The notes under the pieces were generated by a model that was not told the DNA's origin, did no database searches, and saw only the letters and a program-made list of their open reading frames with translations. From DAORIO01 sp035438585 (GTDB lineage Bacteria; Patescibacteriota; Minisyncoccia; Phycocordibacterales; UBA9973), in the NCBI GenBank assembly GCA_035438585.1, contig DAORIO010000023.1, forward strand, positions 1-8,283: a DNA stretch of 8,283 nt, in the 5' to 3' direction. Shown one piece after another: positions 1 to 5,212 of the stretch (positions are counted from its first letter, which is position 1; each line of letters opens with the position of its first letter). Both the position numbers and the translations under genes were made by a program.

Positions 1-473
1 AGATTCCACTCTCCACCTTTTGTAAATTCTGGAACATTGTTTGTATAATCTTCAGCGTCAATAATTTCCACCTCTGGATATTGAGCGTAAATTTGAGATT
101 GAATAACGATTTTAAATTTTTCTTGTGTTCGAATAAAAAATCTTACTTCTCCTCCAAGAGAAACCATTTCAAGAGAAAACCATATTGGTAAATTTCCTTG
201 CCAATATTTTTGCATCCAGTTTCCGACTCCTCCTGTTTGATAAAAGGCAGTACTCAAAACAAGCTCCATCGCAAGAGGAGATTTATAAATTTCACGAGGA
301 AGTCTAACTTCAAGAAGTGTCCATTTTAAAGAACTTAAATATTCTTTTCGAACATAAGTAAGCCATAATTCCCAGGCCAATATCAAAAGACCGATTGGGC
401 CCCAAACCCAAGCACTATCTAATACTATTTTCATAATGCTAACGAAAGCATTTATAAAAGAATCAAAATACAT
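1..473 (-). CDS. CPR-type membrane protein, N-terminal part (cut by window edge)
   Basis: The frame opens at ATG 473 and stays open to the window edge, giving 157 N-terminal residues with no stop, so the gene is partial. Residues about 13-40 are hydrophobic and Trp-rich (WVWGPIGLLILAWELWLTY) and look like one membrane-spanning segment. A soluble region follows, with a distinctive stretch LLEVRLPREIYKSPLAMELV at 53-72 and then YQTGG near 78. I recall this arrangement (TM segment, then LP-REIxKSPxAME) from a widespread family of uncharacterised CPR proteins, often encoded beside VirB4/HerA-like ATPases of type IV secretion or pilus type. That link is memory, not something seen here. The start directly abuts the stop codon of the small membrane protein upstream (TAA then ATG, no spacer), which suggests translational coupling. 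No convincing Shine-Dalgarno precedes it. Function unknown. Confidence 0.8.
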   Translation of the reverse strand, partial: MYFDSFINAFVSIMKIVLDSAWVWGPIGLLILAWELWLTYVRKEYLSSLKWTLLEVRLPREIYKSPLAMELVLSTAFYQTGGVGNWMQKYWQGNLPIWFSLEMVSLGGEVRFFIRTQEKFKIVIQSQIYAQYPEVEIIDAEDYTNNVPEFTKGGEWN

Positions 474-578
474 TTATTTTATTTGACCACCTATAATAAA
501 AAAGGCTAAAACCAATCCAGCTAAAAATAATAAGATGATAATAAATTTTCCAAAAAAACTATCGCCACTTTTTGCCAT
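474..578 (-). CDS. 34-residue single-span membrane protein
   Basis: A short frame runs from ATG 578 to TAA 474-476. The product begins MAKSGDSFFGKF, has an uninterrupted hydrophobic segment of about 18-20 residues (IIILLFLAGLVLAFFIIGG, residues 13-31) and ends QIK. That is a short polar N-terminus, one transmembrane helix and almost no C-terminal tail. It is probably real for three reasons: it has its own TATAAT element just upstream, it starts right after a terminator, and its stop codon touches the start of the next membrane-protein gene. The two are likely co-expressed and may work in the same membrane assembly (inference). No family recognised. Confidence 0.65.
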   Translation of the reverse strand: MAKSGDSFFGKFIIILLFLAGLVLAFFIIGGQIK

Positions 579-584
579 ATTATA

Positions 585-614
585 ATTATACAGAAAAATA
601 AATAAAAACCCCAA
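585..614 (-). promoter_or_regulatory. Putative promoter of the small membrane protein, nested in the terminator
   Basis: Reading the minus strand, a TATAAT lies at 590-585 and is immediately repeated at 584-579, just before ATG 578. A weak -35-like TTGGGG lies at 614-609, 18 bases upstream and inside the stem of the preceding gene's terminator. With the usual 6-7 base discriminator, transcription would start on the A of the ATG, giving a leaderless mRNA. The -10 is perfect, but the -35 is poor and AT-rich DNA yields chance matches. Confidence 0.45.
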
Positions 615-637
615 GATATAATCTGGGGGTTTTTATT
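601..637 (-). terminator. Rho-independent terminator after the sigma-4/HARE gene
   Basis: The sequence folds into a hairpin: 601-612 (AATAAAAACCCC) pairs perfectly with 626-637 (GGGGTTTTTATT). After one A-G mismatch, four more inner pairs (614-617 with 621-624) close a three-base loop. It begins six bases beyond the stop codon of the regulator gene (643-645). In the minus direction the C/G stem runs into a T-rich tract, as in a classic intrinsic terminator. The outer A/T arms are symmetrical, so it could work in both directions, but no gene reads into it from the left. Confidence 0.88.
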
Positions 638-642
638 TACCT

Positions 643-1674
643 TTACGCAACTGTATATAAACCTTGTTTATTTTTCTTGAAATATTTATTATTTTGAAGA
701 TTTACAACAATAGTATTTTTCTTAAGATATCTTTCTTTTAGAACTTTATCGATTATATCGTCTTTTGAAAGAGGTCCTTCTTTTTTTATAATTCTTGAAA
801 TCACATCCCTAACAACACCGGTTTCGTATCCCCATTCTTTTAAAGCGTACATTCCTCGTCCTACCAAAACAAAACGATTGTCTTTTATTAATTCATTGTG
901 GCAAGTTGCAACATGAGTTTTCTTTCCAAAGTGTTCATTTATTGCTTTTGCTACTTCTTTAAAATGAAGAGGCGAACCGTGTTTTCTCATAACTAAATAA
1001 GCATAATCTTTTACTCCTCGACAGTTAACCGCTGGAGATTCTGACTTTCCATATTCACCTAGTGGATTCTTTCCAATATTCTTAGAAACATTTAACCATC
1101 TCTTTATAACTTCTTGATCCCTATATTCTTCATTTACGTCTTTTACATAAGAAAGAAATCGGCTAATCATTTCAGATTCAGGAATAAGTTCATTGTCTCC
1201 AATTTTTTTGTATATTTCTTCAAGTGCTCCATGAACAGTGTCTGAAGTCTCCTTATCAACACTCCATCTTGGTACAAAATTTTCATCCTCTTTATGTTTT
1301 TCAAATTGATCTCCAAGTACTAAGAAAAAGTAAATGTGGTTTTTTGTTACAGGATCCTTAGACAACATATCTAATATTTCTTCTTCATTTACAACACCAC
1401 CGGCATTTTTGATTATTTCTTTAAGTTCTTCAAAAGCAACCAATTCTTCTTGATACGAATCAGACTTTCTAATAGAAGCAAGCGCTGCTGCTTCTATTTG
1501 TCTTACACGCTCTCGTGTAATTCCATACTGCTGACCAATAGCCTCAAGAGTCATTGGCTCACCCTCAACCAAGCCAAATCTTCCAACAACAACGTCATAA
1601 GACCGGTCCTTAAGACCTGAAAGAAGCTTTTTTGTTAATTGTTTTGGTTTAAATGATAATTTAATAACTGTCAT
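643..1674 (-). CDS. Sigma-70 region 4 / HARE-HTH DNA-binding protein
   Basis: A 343-residue protein. Residues about 15-70 match sigma-70 region 4: a DVVVGRFGL segment, then the helix-turn-helix LEAIGQQYGITRERVRQIE at 43-61, whose TRERVRQIE is the hallmark of -35 recognition. There is no region 2 or 3, so it cannot be a complete sigma factor. Residues about 221-283 (YLVMRKHGSPLHFKEVAKAI to GRGMYALKEWGY) resemble a HARE-HTH domain, the winged-helix fold also found in RNA polymerase delta subunits. A second winged-helix-like unit follows (about 285-342, VISRIIKKEGPLSKDDIIDK to GLYTV). The middle (75-210) is acidic and helical. The likely role is a promoter-binding or RNA polymerase-associated regulator (inference). 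Sigma-4/HARE fusions are a known architecture, but I know no characterised CPR member. ATG 1674 puts the region 4 homology near the N-terminus. The stop is followed at once by a strong terminator. Confidence 0.88.
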   Translation of the reverse strand: MTVIKLSFKPKQLTKKLLSGLKDRSYDVVVGRFGLVEGEPMTLEAIGQQYGITRERVRQIEAAALASIRKSDSYQEELVAFEELKEIIKNAGGVVNEEEILDMLSKDPVTKNHIYFFLVLGDQFEKHKEDENFVPRWSVDKETSDTVHGALEEIYKKIGDNELIPESEMISRFLSYVKDVNEEYRDQEVIKRWLNVSKNIGKNPLGEYGKSESPAVNCRGVKDYAYLVMRKHGSPLHFKEVAKAINEHFGKKTHVATCHNELIKDNRFVLVGRGMYALKEWGYETGVVRDVISRIIKKEGPLSKDDIIDKVLKERYLKKNTIVVNLQNNKYFKKNKQGLYTVA

Positions 1675-1695
1675 AATCTTTTGAAAAACTTAAAA

Positions 1696-1744
1696 TTTAT
1701 AATATTTATTTAATTAAAATAACAAATTAATGATAATTTGTCAA
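1696..1744 (-). promoter_or_regulatory. Putative overlapping promoters for the sigma-4/HARE gene
   Basis: Two -35/-10 pairings can be read on the minus strand. The first is a perfect TTGACA at 1744-1739 with TATTTT at 1721-1716 (17-base spacer). The second is TTGTTA at 1725-1720 with TATAAA at 1701-1696 (18-base spacer). They predict leaders of about 35 and 15 bases before ATG 1674, and no strong ribosome-binding site follows either. The rest of the gap between this gene and rseP (1675-1770) is AT-rich with no gene or terminator that I can see. Very low complexity makes chance matches likely, but the exact TTGACA is notable. Confidence 0.4.
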
Positions 1745-1770
1745 ATCCTTGTCGAAGTGAATAACTTGTC

Positions 1771-2862
1771 TTATAAAACTAAGTGCCTTATATCCTTAAA
1801 AGTCACTATAATCATAAGCAATATTAAAGCAAAAAATCCTACAGTATTAGCAATTTGAGCTGTTTTAACTCTTATGTTTTTACCTCTTATAGCCTCGATT
1901 GCCAAAAAAAGAAGTCGTCCGCCGTCTAGTGCTGGGATGGGTAAAAGGTTTATTATTACCAAGTTTATAGATATCAAAGCTGTAAAACTAAGCAAGTACG
2001 AAAGACCAAACCCGGATGCATCCCCTACTGCTTTTACAATCCCAACAGGACCCGTTATCTGAGAAAAATCAGCTGTTCCAATAATGGCTCCGTATATTAA
2101 ATTTCCAAAAGCAACAACTGTGGCCACAGTAATAGAGCTAGCTGTTTTAAGGCCTTGCCACAAAGAAGCAAAAATATTTATTTTTTTAACCCCAATTCTT
2201 TCAATCGAAACACCTATCCTACTTTTATTTTGTTCTTTATCATATTCCGGACTTAAAACTATATTTTGCTCATCTCCAGATCTTTTTATTTTCAAATCTA
2301 ACTGCTTTCCTTCTGAAAAAGAGACCATGCTTTGAAAGTCTGCTGGCATTTTTGGACTAAAAGACTGACCACCCAAAACAACCTCCAATATTTCATCTCC
2401 AACTTTTAATCCTGCATTATCAGCTGGTGATTCTGAATTAATAGAAGTAATAACTAATTTTTGTTCTTTTATCGATGTATCATTTACGTCAGCGGCTACA
2501 GGTGCGCCTAAAAAATAAGAGCTACTTATCAAAAGCCAAGCCAATAGAAAATTAGCAACAACTCCTGCAACCATTACGATTGCTTGTTTTCCTTTTGGTT
2601 TCAAATAAAAAGCATCCTTGTCTGCATCTGTATCATTATCTGAATCTCTTTGCTCACCTGAAATTTTTACAAAACCCCCAAAAGGAATCCAGTTCAAAGA
2701 AAACAATGTTCCTTTTATTTTTCCAAGCTTTAAAGCTCTTGGCGGATAACCAATTCCAAATTCCTCAACCTTTGCTCCGATCCATTTTGCAGTAACAAAA
2801 TGCCCATACTCATGGACCAAAATCAAAACCACCAATATAAGTAAAAATAAAAGTACATTCAT
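1771..2862 (-). CDS. rseP: RIP metalloprotease RseP (site-2 protease family)
   Basis: A 363-residue intramembrane zinc metalloprotease, which in characterised bacteria cleaves single-pass proteins such as anti-sigma factors and signal-peptide remnants within the membrane. The first transmembrane segment carries the zinc motif HEYGH (H17, E18, H21). A membrane-reentrant stretch (about 50-68, ending IPFGGFVKISGE) and a second TM segment (about 93-118) follow. There is a single PDZ domain (about 135-215, with SPADNAGLKVGDEIL at 145-159). The C-terminal core carries NLLPIPALDGGR at 305-316, whose LDG aspartate (D313) is the third zinc ligand, and the last TM segment is at 341-356. An acidic insert (71-84, rich in D) follows the GG motif. 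All catalytic residues are present. The gene starts three bases after the frr stop, and AGGA at 2875-2872 sits nine bases before the ATG, one of the few Shine-Dalgarno-like sites here. Its substrate is unknown. Confidence 0.96.
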   Translation of the reverse strand: MNVLLFLLILVVLILVHEYGHFVTAKWIGAKVEEFGIGYPPRALKLGKIKGTLFSLNWIPFGGFVKISGEQRDSDNDTDADKDAFYLKPKGKQAIVMVAGVVANFLLAWLLISSSYFLGAPVAADVNDTSIKEQKLVITSINSESPADNAGLKVGDEILEVVLGGQSFSPKMPADFQSMVSFSEGKQLDLKIKRSGDEQNIVLSPEYDKEQNKSRIGVSIERIGVKKINIFASLWQGLKTASSITVATVVAFGNLIYGAIIGTADFSQITGPVGIVKAVGDASGFGLSYLLSFTALISINLVIINLLPIPALDGGRLLFLAIEAIRGKNIRVKTAQIANTVGFFALILLMIIVTFKDIRHLVL

Positions 2863-2865
2863 AAT

Positions 2866-3420
2866 TTAATTTCCTAAAACTTCTTTTTCTTTTAATGTGA
2901 ATAATGCCTCTAGTGCTTCGTTTGCGGTATCAACTTTTTTTTGCACTTTATCTTTCAACGATTTTTTTTGATCTTCCGAAATTTTTTTATCTTTTTCAGC
3001 TTGTTCTACTTCCTTTACTGCGCGCTCTCTTATTTGCCTTACCGAGATTCTGGCATCTTCTAATTTTTGTTTCAAAAGTTTAACTAACTTTTCTCTGTTT
3101 TCCCCAGTAAGCTGTGGAACAATAACTCGAATACCCGCCTCATCAGATGAAACAGAAAGTCCTAAATTTGAAACCAGAATTGCCTTTTCAATTTCTTTTA
3201 TTTGACTCTTATCCCACGGCGCAACACGAAGAGTCTTAACATCTTCTATATTAATAGAAGCCACATTTTTTATCGGCTGATTTTGTCCATAAGAAGAAAC
3301 GTATACATTGTCTATAAGAGCAGGTGTTGCTCTACCTGTGTGAATAGAAGAAAATTCTTTCTTTAGTCTTTCTTCATTATCTTTAAAATCTGCGTCGAAT
3401 TGATTAATTATTGAATCCAT
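2866..3420 (-). CDS. frr: Ribosome recycling factor
   Basis: A 184-residue protein, almost exactly the usual length of about 185. Ribosome recycling factor works with EF-G in the cytoplasm to split the post-termination ribosome. The family signatures are in order: IHTGRATPALIDNVYVSSYG (26-45), KNVASINIEDVKTLRVAPWD (51-70), an IEKAI..SNLGL segment (77-88), VIVPQLTGENREKLVK (104-119), and VRQIRERA (132-139), which matches the conserved R-rich helix of domain I. The long charged C-terminal helix is intact. The gene lies 22 bases after the delta-prime-like gene and 3 before rseP. In many bacteria frr is followed by uppS, cdsA and dxr before rseP. Those are absent here. A TATAAT lies eight bases before the ATG, so frr may have its own promoter inside the cluster. 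Confidence 0.97.
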   Translation of the reverse strand: MDSIINQFDADFKDNEERLKKEFSSIHTGRATPALIDNVYVSSYGQNQPIKNVASINIEDVKTLRVAPWDKSQIKEIEKAILVSNLGLSVSSDEAGIRVIVPQLTGENREKLVKLLKQKLEDARISVRQIRERAVKEVEQAEKDKKISEDQKKSLKDKVQKKVDTANEALEALFTLKEKEVLGN

Positions 3421-3428
3421 AGTTATTT

Positions 3429-3434
3429 ATTATA
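3429..3434 (-). promoter_or_regulatory. Putative -10 element for frr, giving a near-leaderless transcript
   Basis: On the minus strand a perfect TATAAT lies in the 22-base gap between the delta-prime-like gene and frr, with eight bases (AAATAACT) between it and ATG 3420. Transcription starting 7-8 bases downstream would begin at or one base before the start codon. I see no good -35 about 17 bases upstream, where the sequence codes for the end of the previous gene. No Shine-Dalgarno is present. Confidence 0.4.
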
Positions 3435-3442
3435 CAAGACTA

Positions 3443-4081
3443 TTAAAATTTAGGCAGTGTTAGTGCGATATATTCTAAAATTTGTTTTTTAGAAGTTCCC
3501 GGTATCTGCAAAGCTTTTTTGGCTTTATAGATATCAAGGATTGACTCTCTCCACTCTTTATCTCTCGTTAATTCTTTTTGATCGACAACCAGTTCAATCT
3601 GATCTAAAAAGTAAATTACATTTTCATTTTCATCTTTTAAAATATCTTCTACAGCTTTTAATCGAGTCACGCTATCTTTTTTTAAAAAATCCACAACTTC
3701 ACCATCAACTTCTCTAAAACTATTTTTTAATTTTACAACACGCGAGAGAATTGTTGGGCTGATAGATTTTGGATTTGGTGTAACGATTATTATTTTTGTT
3801 TCTTTTGGAGGTTCCTCCAAAATTTTTAGCAGAGATTCACTTGCTTCTCTGCCTAATTTATTTGCACTAACAACAATAAATCTAAAATCTCCATAAGAAG
3901 GTTTTAAATTTGCATTTTCTTTTATAGACCTCGCGTCTTCAATATTAATCTCATCTTTTTCAATAAAAAAAACGTCGTTTTCTTCTTTAAAAAAATCATG
4001 AACTTTAAAAGCCAGAGTTTTATCTCCTTCAAGAAGTATTGCGTGGTGATTTTGTATAGTGTTGTTAATTTCCTCCCCCAT
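3443..4081 (-). CDS. DNA polymerase III delta-prime-like clamp-loader protein, reduced
   Basis: A 212-residue protein, much shorter than typical delta-prime (about 330). Its core matches AAA+ clamp-loader subunits: INIEDARSIKENANLKPSYG (45-64) corresponds to the 'I-D-IR-L...L' segment, followed by RFIVVSANKL (67-76), then ASESLLKILEEPPKETKIII (80-99) and SPTILSRVVKL (108-118). The last is the sensor region, where family members usually have SRC. The Walker A loop is missing: the corresponding segment reads HAILLEGDKTLAFKV (13-27) instead of GxxGxGKT, and the zinc module and Walker B acidic pair are not recognisable. A small helical C-terminal part remains. By family precedent delta-prime subunits can be ATP-inactive structural 'stators', so this may still serve in loading the sliding clamp. 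It lies 43 bases after mreB. No Shine-Dalgarno precedes ATG 4081, but GGGGGAGG follows it. Confidence 0.8.
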   Translation of the reverse strand: MGEEINNTIQNHHAILLEGDKTLAFKVHDFFKEENDVFFIEKDEINIEDARSIKENANLKPSYGDFRFIVVSANKLGREASESLLKILEEPPKETKIIIVTPNPKSISPTILSRVVKLKNSFREVDGEVVDFLKKDSVTRLKAVEDILKDENENVIYFLDQIELVVDQKELTRDKEWRESILDIYKAKKALQIPGTSKKQILEYIALTLPKF

Positions 4082-4124
4082 AAATATCTAAGTTTAGTTT
4101 TTTAACTACTAATATACTTCGCGT

Positions 4125-5138
4125 TTATCTCTTGCTCACAATAACTCTCTTGTATGTGTCTAAGTGATCAAGGGCAATACCAGTTCCTTTTACTACAGCA
4201 AAAAGTGGATCGTCTGCTAGTCGTGCACTTACTCCTGTTTTTTGATAGACAAGCTCTGGAAGACCTCGAAGCATTGAGCTTCCGCCTGTAAGAATTATAC
4301 CGTAGTCAATTATATCAGACGCAAGCTCTGGTGGAGTTTCTTTTAGTACAGTTTTTATTGCTCCAACAATTTGAATTAATTCTTTTTCAATCGCGCGAAC
4401 AATTTCATTTGTTCCAACTTGAACAGAGCGCGGAAGCCCTTGCACAAGATCTCTTCCTTTTATTGTTACAAAAATTTCTTCGTCGAGCGGAACAGCAGAA
4501 CCAATTTTTATTTTTATTATTTCAGCAGTTTTATCTCCAATACTTAGATTGAATGTTTTCTTTATGTAGTCAGCAATTGCAGCGTCAACTTTATCTCCTG
4601 CACATTTCACTGAAGTTGAAGCAACGATTCCCCCAAGTGAGATAACGGCTGCGTCTGTTGTTCCTCCGCCAATGTCCACCACCATGTGACCGTGTGATTC
4701 ATAAATTGGAATTCCTGCGCCAATTGCCGCCAAGATTGGTTCTTTGACCACGTAAGCATTTTTGGCACCAGCGCGAACTGTTGCTTCTATTACCGCACGA
4801 CGTTCTGTTGACGTAATACCCGCGGGTACTGAAACCAAAACATCCGGTCGAAATAGATTAAATTTTCCCAAAGCCTTGCCAATAAAATACCTAAGCATTG
4901 ATTCGGTAACCTTGTAGTCAGCAATAACGCCGTCTTTCATTGGTCGATAAACAATAATTTGCTCTGGAGTTTTACCAACCATATTTTTTGCTTCGATACC
5001 GATTGCGAGTATTTTGTTACCTTCCTCAGAAATCGCGACAACCGATGGTTCATTTAGGACAATTCCTTGACCAGGCACATAAACAAGCGTGTTAGCAGTC
5101 CCGAGGTCTATACCGATTTTGTTCGTGAAAATACTCAT
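4125..5138 (-). CDS. mreB: Rod shape-determining protein MreB
   Basis: An actin-like ATPase that forms membrane-associated filaments and organises lateral wall synthesis. From ATG 5138 the protein has 337 residues and starts MSIFTNKIGIDLGTANTLVY, which lines up with the family N-terminus. All nucleotide-binding motifs are intact: phosphate-1 DLGTANT (11-17), GQGIVLNEPSVVAI (23-36), connect-1 with EPILAAIGAG (133-142), phosphate-2 VDIGGGTTD (154-162), and adenosine LTGGSSML (283-290). An in-frame ATG at 5177 would add 13 residues (MGYVFIMLYFRHN). I reject it because those residues overlap the promoter and do not match the family. This is the first gene of the leftward cluster and diverges from priA. 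It is the best conserved protein in the window, in contrast with the degenerate FtsA-like gene on the right. No mreC/mreD is in view. Confidence 0.97.
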   Translation of the reverse strand: MSIFTNKIGIDLGTANTLVYVPGQGIVLNEPSVVAISEEGNKILAIGIEAKNMVGKTPEQIIVYRPMKDGVIADYKVTESMLRYFIGKALGKFNLFRPDVLVSVPAGITSTERRAVIEATVRAGAKNAYVVKEPILAAIGAGIPIYESHGHMVVDIGGGTTDAAVISLGGIVASTSVKCAGDKVDAAIADYIKKTFNLSIGDKTAEIIKIKIGSAVPLDEEIFVTIKGRDLVQGLPRSVQVGTNEIVRAIEKELIQIVGAIKTVLKETPPELASDIIDYGIILTGGSSMLRGLPELVYQKTGVSARLADDPLFAVVKGTGIALDHLDTYKRVIVSKR

Positions 5139-5149
5139 ATTGTGGCGGA

Positions 5150-5177
5150 AGTATAACATAATAAAAACATAGCCCAA
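5150..5177 (-). promoter_or_regulatory. Putative mreB promoter
   Basis: On the minus strand TTGGGC (5177-5172) and TATACT (5155-5150) are separated by 16 bases. Eleven bases separate the -10 from the chosen mreB start at 5138, implying a leader of about 4-5 bases with no Shine-Dalgarno. The position also argues against the longer 5177 start, whose codons would lie within the promoter. It faces the priA promoter in a 74-base divergent region (5139-5212). Confidence 0.45.
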
Positions 5178-5196
5178 AACATAAAATTCATCTTTG

Positions 5197-5205
5197 TGAT
5201 ATTCT
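5197..5205 (+). promoter_or_regulatory. Putative extended -10 promoter of priA, leaderless
   Basis: TG-A-TATTCT at 5197-5205 has the form of an extended -10 (TGnTATnnT). Seven bases separate it from ATG 5213, so initiation would fall on the start codon. No -35 hexamer is evident 17 bases upstream, which extended -10 promoters tolerate. No ribosome-binding site is present. Confidence 0.38.
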
Positions 5206-5212
5206 AAAAATT

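Noticed and set aside
1745..1774. Possible terminator after rseP
   Set aside because: There are only short repeats (CTTGTC twice) and an imperfect AAGT/AACTT inverted repeat, with no GC-rich stem followed by a T tract.
4082..4124. Promoter or terminator in the mreB to delta-prime-like gap
   Set aside because: A TATATT-like hexamer and a 4-5 bp inverted repeat are visible, but there is no -35, no stable stem and no consistent spacing. They are indistinguishable from chance in AT-rich sequence.
5139..5177. Longer mreB start at 5177 adding 13 residues
   Set aside because: The extra residues do not match the MreB N-terminus, while the start at 5138 aligns with the family. The extension overlaps plausible -35/-10 elements.
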